Assembly (NCBI GenBank): GCA_012963655.1
Contig: DTVI01000151.1
Location: 1-7,960, forward strand
Length of the DNA: 7,960 bases
Reading direction: 5' to 3'
Source: Sulfurimonas sp.
GTDB lineage: Bacteria > Campylobacterota > Campylobacteria > Campylobacterales > Sulfurimonadaceae
The notes under the pieces: generated by a model
The model's database searches: none
Told to the model about the DNA's origin: nothing
What the model saw: the letters and a program-made list of their open reading frames with translations, nothing else
Part shown: piece after piece, positions 1 to 6,053 of the stretch
Numbering within the stretch: position 1 is the stretch's first letter
Layout of the letters: every line of letters begins with the position of its first letter
Made by a program: the position numbers and the translations under genes

Positions 1-48
1 CCCATTCACCCATTCACCCATTCACCCATTCACCCATTCACCCATTCA
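1..48. repeat. Octanucleotide tandem repeat, six perfect copies at window edge
   Basis: Six exact head-to-tail copies of CCCATTCA (TGAATGGG on the other strand) fill positions 1-48. The array touches the window edge, so its true copy number is unknown. It lies about 17 bp beyond the stop codon of the glutamate dehydrogenase gene and is separated from it by a run of eight A (50-57; a T run in the gdh sense). The unit length is not a multiple of three, and on the gdh strand it puts a TGA in every frame, so it is not coding in that direction. There are no spacers, which excludes CRISPR. Such arrays change copy number by slippage. Whether this one does, or affects the end of the gdh transcript, cannot be seen here. 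Confidence 0.95.
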
Positions 49-65
49 CAAAAAAAATTGTCTTT

Positions 66-3000
66 TTATATAGCAGAGGACATGAGTTGGTTTACAGTGA
101 TGGTAATCTCTTTTAGCCCTTTAATTTCATAATTTTCGAAGATTATCAATTGCCCTTTTATGCCTGAAAAGGCCTCGTTCTCACTAGAAATAAAAGAAGA
201 AAAGGCCTCTTTTGGGTTTTCACCAAGACGTTGAAAACTTAAAATTTTATGGGTGTAATGTACAACAACAAAGTCTATGAACTGCAACATTTGCCTTTTA
301 AGAATTCTATCACTGTCTATGGCAATAGGTACCTGGTCTAAGGCTGATAAAAGCTCAATGATTTTAAACTCGCGCACTACCATGTAAAATAGGGTTGCAA
401 CATCATTAAAGCTGTGTTGGGTTGATTCTTTAATACTTATGGCAGCAACGGCAAAACGAAGGTGCTCTATATGTGAAAAGAAGCTATTAAAGCTGTCATT
501 TCCTTTGATAAGTTCTATTTTGTTAGTATTATTAACCTTATTAAGCATAATAAAGAGGGCTTCTTTATTTTCAAGTATATGGTTCGCATCTATCTGGCTT
601 TTATTGAGATACTTGATCATCCATTTGACAGAAAAAGTAAGGGTTCTTTCCATCTCTGAAAGGAGTCGGTATTGTGTTTCACTTGGCATACTGAAGTCTT
701 GTCTAAAGAGTGCGTAGCGTATGTCATTTGTCTCAAAAAGTTGATTACATATAAGATATGATTTTATTTTATAGATAAATTTTTCTTCACCAATGCGGTC
801 AAAATCACTTATAAAACTGGCCCCTTGAAAGTTGATAACCTTATCAGCAATTCTAGTAGCAATAAGTTCGCGTTTAAGAGGATGTACTGAAATTTCTCTT
901 TCATATATACCAACAAAAGATTTTGGAAAGTATTTGTATAAGTATCCTTGAGCAAAATTTTCATCTATCATATACGATTCTAATAAGACATTTTTTACAA
1001 ATATTTTTGCATATGAGAGTATAGAAGCGAGAGTAGGCCGTACAATAGCGCCTTTTTTATTAAGCATGCCAGAAAAGTTTTCATCTTTGGGAATTTGAAA
1101 ATCAGAGCGTTTAAAGGCAGGAATATATTTTTCTAAAATATTTAAGGCCCCTATAAAGTCTTTGGCATAAACACGAGAGAGCCTCTCATCACGAGAAAGG
1201 GCAAGGCTTTGATTGTAATTATCCCACAAGACCATGTTTACAACTTGTTCAGTTAAAGAAGAGAGGGTAGTATTTCTTTCTTCTTTGGTAAGCACGCCTT
1301 TCTCTTCTATGGCGTTAAGAAGGATTTTTAAGTTTACCTCGTGGTCTGATATATTTACCCCAGCGGAATTATCTATACCATCAAGGTTGATTCTTCCTCC
1401 TTTACGGGCATATTCTATTCGAGCGCGTTGGGTGAGTCCAAGGTTTCCACCCTCACAAATACAATAGGCATTTAGCTCATTGGCATCAACTCTAAGGCTT
1501 TCATTTTGTTTATCTCCTATATCTAAATTACTCTCGTCTGAGCTTTTTACATAAGTCCCTACGCCCCCATTAAAAAGCATATCTACCTTCATGCATAATA
1601 ATTTTTGTGCGAGGTCTTCTCCACTTAAGGTTTTTTTAGTGGTACCAAGCATTTTTTTAATTTCTTTAGAAAGTTCTATCGTCTTATCAGAGCGGAAAAA
1701 TACACCGCCACCCTTTGAAATAAGACTTTTATTATAAGCAGACCAAGAACCATTTTTAGATAAAAATAATCTTTGTCTTTCTTCATATGCGACCAAAGGA
1801 ATAGGATGAGGGTCAATAAAAATCTCTTTATGTGAAATAGCGCCTAAGAGTTTAAATGCCTTTGACTCAATTAACCCATTTCCAAAAACATCTCCATTCA
1901 TCGAGCCTAAGCCTATAATACTGATGGAATCTTTATAAAAATCTACACCTTTTTCTATAAAAAATCTTTGTGTAGAAATGAGAGCACCCTTAGCAGTAAT
2001 ACCTAGATTCTTATGACCAAAGCCATTTGACCCTCCAGAAGCAAAGGCATCTTTGAGCCAAAAATTTCGTGAGATGGAGATATTATTTGCTATATCACTC
2101 ATACTCGCGGTACCTTTATCCGCGGCAACTAGAAAGTAGGTATCATCTTCATCATAAGCAACAATGTTTTCATTTTTAATGATTTTACCATCAATAATAT
2201 TATCAACCATATCAAGGAGATTGTGTATAAACTTCGTATAGATTTCTTGAAAATATTCTTTACTAATGTCGGCCTTATCTTTTCTAATAACAAAACCTCC
2301 CTTAGCTCCATCTGGGACAATAATAGAATTTTTCCCTTCTTGTGTAATCATTAAAGATTTGATTTCTGTGCGATAATCATCATGCCTTTCAGACCATCTA
2401 AGACCTCCACGAGATATCTTACTCATTCTAAGGTGCAGGCCTGAGAATTCTGGGTGATAAACAAAGATTTCAAAACGGGGTTGTATTCCTTTTAAATGTT
2501 CAGCAAAGAGTTCAGTATGAATTTTTAGAGAAATTGCTTCTTGGTTTAGAAAGTAATTAGTTCGAAGAAGAGACTGAAGAAGGGTATAGCTTAGTTTTAA
2601 AATCTTGTCTTCTAAGATACTAGGAACGTCTTTAATCTTTTCTTCAATTCTTTCGCATATATCTTTAAGCTTAGCATCTCTTTGTGTTAGCCCAGGCTGA
2701 AAACGTATCATAAAATAATCAATAAATAAGTCACTAATATGATGATGATGATTAAAGGTAGATATAATTACATTAGCATTTAAGGATAAAACAGCCTGAT
2801 CAAGGTACTCAATAATTGCGCGCATTAACATCACATGTCTAAGTGAAAAGTTTTCTAAATATACAAGAGCATACAAGTTACATTTACTAAAACTTTCCCC
2901 TAATAAAGCAAGACTAATGATTTTTTCTATATTCTCTTTGGCATAAGAAAATTTATCTAAATCTTGAATGGCTAGGTTAAACCTATTAACATGAACACTT

Positions 3001-3254
3001 AATTTGTTCTTGGGAATTGCGTAGGTGATTTCATCAATAATTTCAAAACCAAAGTCATGTAGAACAGGTGTCATACTGGAAAGATGTAGAACATGGTCAG
3101 CATAGATTTTAATAGAAACATTGGTACCGTTTATAAATATCTTTGAGACAATTCTTTCTTGAATGATACGTTCAAAAAGTTCAGATGAGATTTTAAGGTC
3201 ATCAGGTTGTAATAATTGCGAGCATACAGAGTTGAAAAAGGAAGTTTCAGGCAT
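66..3254 (-). CDS. gdh: NAD-dependent glutamate dehydrogenase, large (L180-related) family
   Basis: This cytosolic enzyme interconverts L-glutamate and 2-oxoglutarate plus ammonia with NAD(H). The 1062 residues carry the signatures of the large NAD-GDH family (Bac_GDH): RGGLRWSER at 282-290 followed by DYRTE, PDGAKGGFV at 314-322 with the likely catalytic Lys318, ASGGSNGFGHKNLG at 405-418, a dinucleotide-binding stretch GLGSMNGDVFGNG at 448-460, NGGVGTYVK at 562-570, EGGNLGLTQR at 601-610, and DNSAGVNISDHEVN at 628-641. The L180 enzymes of Streptomyces and Pseudomonas are about 1600 residues. This one is about a third shorter, mainly before the catalytic core, so most of the N-terminal ACT-like regulatory part is missing or reduced. 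The ATG at 3254 is supported by TAAGGA six bases upstream. A run of four His lies at 169-172. mqnA ends 85 bp upstream on the same strand, and a dyad sits in that gap. The family call is firm; direction of use in vivo (catabolic or assimilatory) is not decided by sequence. Confidence 0.96.
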   Translation of the reverse strand: MPETSFFNSVCSQLLQPDDLKISSELFERIIQERIVSKIFINGTNVSIKIYADHVLHLSSMTPVLHDFGFEIIDEITYAIPKNKLSVHVNRFNLAIQDLDKFSYAKENIEKIISLALLGESFSKCNLYALVYLENFSLRHVMLMRAIIEYLDQAVLSLNANVIISTFNHHHHISDLFIDYFMIRFQPGLTQRDAKLKDICERIEEKIKDVPSILEDKILKLSYTLLQSLLRTNYFLNQEAISLKIHTELFAEHLKGIQPRFEIFVYHPEFSGLHLRMSKISRGGLRWSERHDDYRTEIKSLMITQEGKNSIIVPDGAKGGFVIRKDKADISKEYFQEIYTKFIHNLLDMVDNIIDGKIIKNENIVAYDEDDTYFLVAADKGTASMSDIANNISISRNFWLKDAFASGGSNGFGHKNLGITAKGALISTQRFFIEKGVDFYKDSISIIGLGSMNGDVFGNGLIESKAFKLLGAISHKEIFIDPHPIPLVAYEERQRLFLSKNGSWSAYNKSLISKGGGVFFRSDKTIELSKEIKKMLGTTKKTLSGEDLAQKLLCMKVDMLFNGGVGTYVKSSDESNLDIGDKQNESLRVDANELNAYCICEGGNLGLTQRARIEYARKGGRINLDGIDNSAGVNISDHEVNLKILLNAIEEKGVLTKEERNTTLSSLTEQVVNMVLWDNYNQSLALSRDERLSRVYAKDFIGALNILEKYIPAFKRSDFQIPKDENFSGMLNKKGAIVRPTLASILSYAKIFVKNVLLESYMIDENFAQGYLYKYFPKSFVGIYEREISVHPLKRELIATRIADKVINFQGASFISDFDRIGEEKFIYKIKSYLICNQLFETNDIRYALFRQDFSMPSETQYRLLSEMERTLTFSVKWMIKYLNKSQIDANHILENKEALFIMLNKVNNTNKIELIKGNDSFNSFFSHIEHLRFAVAAISIKESTQHSFNDVATLFYMVVREFKIIELLSALDQVPIAIDSDRILKRQMLQFIDFVVVHYTHKILSFQRLGENPKEAFSSFISSENEAFSGIKGQLIIFENYEIKGLKEITITVNQLMSSAI

Positions 3255-3264
3255 GTGGAGTCCT

Positions 3265-3298
3265 TAGATAAGATATCTTTTAAAAGGTGTCTTATCTA
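3265..3298. promoter_or_regulatory. 34-bp near-perfect dyad in the gdh leader
   Basis: The arms TAGATAAGA (3265-3273) and TCTTATCTA (3290-3298) are exact inverted repeats. The dyad continues to the centre at 3281/3282, with only two non-Watson-Crick positions, both G-U on the plus strand. It sits between the mqnA stop and the gdh ribosome binding site, whose TAAGGA directly abuts it. A weak -10-like TACAAT (3298-3303, minus strand) overlaps its outer end. No T run follows on the minus strand, so it does not look like a standard mqnA terminator. It could be an operator or an mRNA structure in the gdh leader. The dyad itself is seen; the role is inferred. Confidence 0.4.
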
Positions 3299-3339
3299 TT
3301 GTAGAGGACTTATTCTTAGGAGAGTGTTAATATATATAA

Positions 3340-3996
3340 TTATTTAAGTTTTTTAGCTAATCGTAAAAAACGCTTAAGGGAGAGTATGGCATGGGGATCT
3401 AACTTATATTCAATAAGTTGTAGGTATTTTAAAATTTCTTTATTAGAAATCCCTGTTTTTCGACTAGAAATATTTAAAATATATTGGGGTATCTTTTTTG
3501 GTGTATGTAAAAACTTTTGTGACATTTTTTTGTATTTAGTGGACTTGCCGTGATAACATAGACGTGCAAATACAAAGGGTAGCTTTTGTTTTTCAAACCA
3601 TCTTTGAGAAAGATCTATAGCCTCATTCTTATTATCTTGAAGATAATATTTTAAGGCCTTGTCTCCAATTATAACTTCACCCTCAAGCCCAAGAACTCTT
3701 GCTAATACATTAGAAGTTGCTGATTCATTATCAATCTGGTTTTTTCCGGGAATAAGTAATACGGACTTGACCTCTTTTTTGGCACTAATACCTAAGTCTA
3801 AACAATGACATCTTGAAGATGCAATACTAGAAATAAAAGCAGCATTAACACGGCGTGTTTTAAAAGCCTTGTTGATAGAAGAGGGAACACCTCTTTTATA
3901 ATGAATAGACTGTAGTTGTTGTGAACTTCGTGTATGTCTTTTCATAAATATATCAAAGGGTAAGAGGTTAAGATACTCAATTTTTCCAAAAATCAT
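3340..3996 (-). CDS. mqnA: Chorismate dehydratase MqnA (futalosine pathway)
   Basis: MqnA dehydrates chorismate to 3-enolpyruvylbenzoate, the entry step of the futalosine route to menaquinone, which Campylobacterota use instead of MenFDHCEB. The 218 residues have the family start GKIEYLNLLPF at 4-14, followed by KRGVPSSINKAF (34-45), NAAFISSI (51-58), an ATSN substrate-pocket-like segment near 93-96, VIIGDKAL at 108-115 and LPFVFA at 139-144, as expected for the periplasmic-binding-protein-like MqnA fold. There is no signal peptide, so it is cytosolic. It is shorter than the 270-290 residues of Thermus or Streptomyces enzymes; a compact form fits Campylobacterota, and the tail is rich in Lys and Arg. 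The ATG at 3996 is placed exactly at the family start, though only a weak AAGAG lies 11 bases upstream. It starts 16 bp after the stop of the decayed GGDEF copy and may be transcribed through it. Pathway assignment is from family knowledge; other mqn genes are not in the window. Confidence 0.9.
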   Translation of the reverse strand: MIFGKIEYLNLLPFDIFMKRHTRSSQQLQSIHYKRGVPSSINKAFKTRRVNAAFISSIASSRCHCLDLGISAKKEVKSVLLIPGKNQIDNESATSNVLARVLGLEGEVIIGDKALKYYLQDNKNEAIDLSQRWFEKQKLPFVFARLCYHGKSTKYKKMSQKFLHTPKKIPQYILNISSRKTGISNKEILKYLQLIEYKLDPHAILSLKRFLRLAKKLK

Positions 3997-4001
3997 ATAC
4001 G

Positions 4002-4030
4002 ATTATACTCTTTTAAGTTGAATGTTTCAT
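4002..4030 (-). promoter_or_regulatory. Possible mqnA promoter inside the end of the GGDEF remnant
   Basis: On the minus strand a perfect TATAAT (4002-4007) lies 17 bp after ATGAAA (4025-4030), which matches four of six bases of the -35 consensus. Initiation about seven bases downstream would put the transcript start at or next to the mqnA ATG, giving an almost leaderless message. In AT-rich DNA a TATAAT by chance is common, so this is a weak call. Confidence 0.25.
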
Positions 4031-4420
4031 CTGTAAAGTAGAGCTTTCTTTAGCGCTAGAGAGTTGCTCATATAAGGACTTAAGGAAGCTATCTAAGGTT
4101 TGTGTTGCAGTAACACAAGTAAGGGCATAATTGATCTGTATTGCAAACTTAATATCAAAGAAGTAAAAATGTTTAGAGACTAAGGTTTCTGCTAAGTCTA
4201 TGCACTTGTAGCAAAGATGATGTTCTTTGCCTTGGACCTCTAATTTATCTAAGAAGTTTTCATCTTGCATCGTATGTTTAGCCAAAAAGGTATTAAATGC
4301 GGTGAGGGTGCTGATCTAAGGAAAAAGATAGGTAAAAACAGGATTAGTTCTCAAAAGAAGATTCATGTTTTTATTAAAGACTATGGTGATTGTTCTTTGT
4401 GCTTTGGCGATTACGATAGC
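4013..4420 (-). pseudogene. Decayed, internally deleted paralogue of the adjacent GGDEF gene
   Basis: Translated in one constant frame from 4420 to the TAA at 4013, this region aligns without gaps to residues 9-80 of the neighbouring GGDEF protein, then jumps to its residues from about 208. Examples are TIVFNKNMN versus TVIFDKNLN, then TLTAFNTFLA versus TLTALNVFLA, then an identical GKEHHLCYK. After that Lys (codon at 4205-4207) the next residues, LAETL, match LEEAL in the C-terminal part of the GGDEF domain, followed by INYALT versus LNYGVT and a shared AK-x-S. About 127 codons with the whole DGC active site are missing. An in-frame TAG lies at 4316-4318 and a TAA at 4421-4423, and no start codon precedes the homologous part. 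The last 90 codons remain open after a TTG at 4285 but have no ribosome binding site. It begins immediately after the stop codon of its paralogue. It is best read as a dead tandem copy; a short translated peptide from 4285 cannot be fully excluded. Confidence 0.85.
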
Positions 4421-4427
4421 TTAAATT

Positions 4428-5240
4428 CTATAATAAATATTCGATATTAGAGGTTCTGCTTTTTTTAGCCTTGATTAATGCCTGATGGGCTCTTTCTATT
4501 AACTTATGAACGAGGTCTTTATCTTTTGTAAGGGTAACACCATAATTTAGTTCTACATCAAAATTAAAATCATTAAAACAAAATTTTATTGCATTTAGAG
4601 CTTCTTCAAGTTTTTGAATATATTGCATAGTTCCATGGGCGTCAGTCTTATATAGGATAACAAAAAACTTATCCCCTTTAAAACGCCCAATCGCATCTGA
4701 ACCCCGTGTGTACTTTTTTAAGATACGCGATACCTCTTTGAGTACATAATCCCCTGCAAGGTAGCCAAACATTTCATTAATATTTTTTAGATGATTAATA
4801 TCTAGAATAAGACTTGTTGATTGGGACTTGTCTCTTTGTGCTCTTTTAATTTCATGTTTAAGTAAGGACATAATATTTTTTTCAGTCATTAAGCCTGTGA
4901 GTTGATCATATAGGTCATAACAGCCCGTAGGATTTACAACAAACCATGAGTCTGATAATAAAAAGAATTTAAATTCAAAGGTGTTATTCTTATCCTCTGT
5001 TTTGTAGCAAAGGTGGTGCTCTTTACCTCCCATACTGAGCTTATGCAAAAAGTTCTCATCTAACATTGAATTTTGTGCGAGAAAGACATTAAGTGCGGTG
5101 AGAGTATATATATTTTCAAAAAGAGCCTCGAAAAGAGGGTCAGATTGAACGATACGGTTAAGGTTTTTATCAAAGATAACCGTTGTTACTTCTTGTAATT
5201 TAGACAATTGAGCTGCTTTGTGAAGAGAAACCTTCCCCAA
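4428..5240 (-). CDS. PAS-like/GGDEF protein with degenerate active site (KGDKF) and intact I-site
   Basis: The 270 residues form a small N-terminal PAS-like sensor segment (about 18-108; no membrane segment or signal peptide) and a GGDEF domain beginning at DQLTGL (112-117). In the domain, LDINHLKNINEMFGYLAGD at 146-164 keeps Asp147, Asn155 and Asp164 of the metal and guanine site. The signature itself reads KGDKF at 188-192: the first Gly and the Glu are both Lys. The inhibitory-site RxxD is present as RGSD at 179-182, exactly six residues before the signature as in PleD. The protein is therefore probably a poor or inactive cyclase that could still bind c-di-GMP. The C-terminal AHQALIKAKKSR fits the family end. 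The start is uncertain: no ATG or GTG occurs in frame upstream, and TTG 5240 is the only nearby option, with a poor ribosome site. The gene heads the minus-strand block, divergent from moaD. Confidence 0.88.
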   Translation of the reverse strand: MGKVSLHKAAQLSKLQEVTTVIFDKNLNRIVQSDPLFEALFENIYTLTALNVFLAQNSMLDENFLHKLSMGGKEHHLCYKTEDKNNTFEFKFFLLSDSWFVVNPTGCYDLYDQLTGLMTEKNIMSLLKHEIKRAQRDKSQSTSLILDINHLKNINEMFGYLAGDYVLKEVSRILKKYTRGSDAIGRFKGDKFFVILYKTDAHGTMQYIQKLEEALNAIKFCFNDFNFDVELNYGVTLTKDKDLVHKLIERAHQALIKAKKSRTSNIEYLL

Positions 5241-5270
5241 TAGATTGGATTGTCTTACTATTTTAATTAT

Positions 5271-5276
5271 ATTATA
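5271..5276 (-). promoter_or_regulatory. -10 box for the degenerate GGDEF gene
   Basis: A perfect TATAAT on the minus strand ends 30 bp before the proposed TTG start at 5240, giving a leader of roughly 25 bases. No convincing -35 hexamer is present at 16-18 bp, but the upstream DNA is very A/T-rich, and -35 boxes are poorly conserved in Campylobacterota. It lies in the divergent region shared with moaD. Confidence 0.4.
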
Positions 5277-5340
5277 ACCAAATATAACTTTTAATATGAA
5301 TTTTTTAAGATAGATATAGCTTTAAGTAGGCTTGCCTTAG

Positions 5341-5368
5341 CTAGTTTTAGTTATAATTATGTAACTAG
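5341..5368 (+). promoter_or_regulatory. moaD promoter with dyad over the -10 box
   Basis: TATAAT at 5352-5357 lies 28 bp before the moaD ATG and is a good -10 box. TTGCCT at 5332-5337 is too close (14 bp) for a standard -35. The -10 is embedded in nested inverted repeats: CTAGTT (5341-5346) with AACTAG (5363-5368), and TAGTTA (5348-5353) with TAACTA (5362-5367) separated by eight bases. A repressor bound there would block the polymerase. The leader is too short for a molybdenum cofactor riboswitch. The arrangement is seen; the operator role is inferred. Confidence 0.45.
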
Positions 5369-5385
5369 TATTACGGAGAGTGGAT

Positions 5386-5607
5386 ATGATTACTATTGAA
5401 TTTTTAGGACCAATACAAAAAGACAAGATTAGCTTAGAAGCAGCAACATTAAATGATGTAGCCGAGCATTTAAGTCAAGATGCGGAACTTAAAAGCTGGA
5501 TAGAAACCTGTGCGGTTGCAGTAAATGATGTAATGGTAATGGACTTAAACACTAAACTTTGCAGTGGTGATAAGGTCTCTCTACTTCCTCCTGTGTGTGG
5601 TGGATGA
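5386..5607 (+). CDS. moaD: MoaD, small sulfur-carrier subunit of molybdopterin synthase
   Basis: MoaD is a ubiquitin-fold protein whose C-terminal glycine is adenylated by MoeB and converted to a thiocarboxylate, the sulfur donor for the dithiolene of molybdopterin. The 73 residues end in LLPPVCGG, the expected Gly-Gly tail that enters the MoaE active site, preceded by AVAVNDVMV and GDKVSLLPP, which are typical of the fold. The start is ATG 5386: GGAG at 5375-5378 is seven bases upstream of it, whereas the in-frame GTG at 5380 is only one base from that site and cannot be used with it. The gene is first in the moaD-moaE-moeA operon, and its stop overlaps the moaE start. moeB is not in the window. 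Confidence 0.95.
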   Translation: MITIEFLGPIQKDKISLEAATLNDVAEHLSQDAELKSWIETCAVAVNDVMVMDLNTKLCSGDKVSLLPPVCGG

Positions 5608-6053
5608 TGTTAGAACTTTTTGATGGGGCCGTTCCAGTGGAGAAGACCTTAGCTAAATGGTATAAAGAAGAAGAAAATAGCAATTATGGTGCTTATATTC
5701 CTTTTATTGGAACTATTCGTGATGAAGATGGTATTTCAGGCCTTAGTTTTGATATATATGAACCTATTTTAAATTCTTGGTTTGATGCTTGGGTTTTAAA
5801 GGCAAAAGAAAAAGGTGCTATTTTAAAGATGGCACATTCTCGTGGAGATGTACTCTTACATGAGTCTTCTTATATTGCCGCTGTTTTTTCACCCAAACGT
5901 CGTGTAGCATTAGAAATGATAGACGAGTTTGTGGAAGACTTTAAGGCATCTGCTCCTATATGGAAGTATGACCTTAAAGAGGGTAAACGTATTTACGCAA
6001 AAGATAGATCAACTCAAATTAAAGGCTCTGGCTTGCTAAACTTAGACAAATGA
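5604..6053 (+). CDS. moaE: MoaE, large catalytic subunit of molybdopterin synthase
   Basis: MoaE binds precursor Z (cyclic pyranopterin monophosphate) and, with two MoaD thiocarboxylates, makes molybdopterin in the cytosol as a MoaE2-MoaD2 heterotetramer. The 149 residues match the family length (about 150 in E. coli). Visible landmarks are FIGTIRDEDG (34-43), HSRGDV (78-83), SPKRRVALEMIDEFV (96-110) and FKASAPIWK (113-121). Lys114 and Lys121 have the seven-residue spacing of the E. coli active-site pair Lys119/Lys126. The ATG at 5604 overlaps the moaD TGA as ATGA; a second ATG at 5607 would serve equally well, and GTG 5595 lies too far inside moaD. Translation is probably coupled to moaD, since the only Shine-Dalgarno-like run (GGTGG) abuts the start. 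The stop overlaps moeA by 4 bp. Confidence 0.95.
   Translation: MMLELFDGAVPVEKTLAKWYKEEENSNYGAYIPFIGTIRDEDGISGLSFDIYEPILNSWFDAWVLKAKEKGAILKMAHSRGDVLLHESSYIAAVFSPKRRVALEMIDEFVEDFKASAPIWKYDLKEGKRIYAKDRSTQIKGSGLLNLDK

Noticed and set aside
1..48. Short direct repeats that could suggest a CRISPR array
   Set aside because: The 8-bp units are directly adjacent with no spacers.
1..132. Plus-strand frame open from the left edge through the repeat to a TAA near 130
   Set aside because: It has no recognisable protein content, overlaps the gdh 3' end antisense, and is open only because the repeat unit lacks stops on this strand.
439..717. Plus-strand open frame of about 90 codons
   Set aside because: It is fully antisense to well-conserved gdh coding sequence, with no family resemblance.
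1234..1467. Plus-strand open frame within gdh
   Set aside because: It is antisense to the most conserved catalytic part of gdh (EGGNLGLTQR and DNSAG motifs), so it is a shadow.
2129..2320. Minus-strand frame in another phase of gdh
   Set aside because: It overlaps the conserved PDGAKGG coding region in a shifted frame, with low-complexity content.
4013..4285. A real small gene of 90 codons from TTG 4285
   Set aside because: Homology continues in frame upstream beyond two stops, there is no ribosome binding site, and the fusion of two distant domain parts indicates a deletion remnant.
4265..4450. Plus-strand open frame of 61 codons in the gap between the two GGDEF copies
   Set aside because: The minus strand here aligns codon by codon with the paralogue, which explains the region; the plus frame has no support.
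5380..5385. GTG 5380 as the moaD start
   Set aside because: It is one base from the GGAG ribosome site, while ATG 5386 is seven bases away and gives the normal family N-terminus.
5340..5385. Molybdenum cofactor riboswitch before moaD
   Set aside because: The likely leader is only about 20-25 bases, far shorter than that aptamer, and no matching structure is visible.
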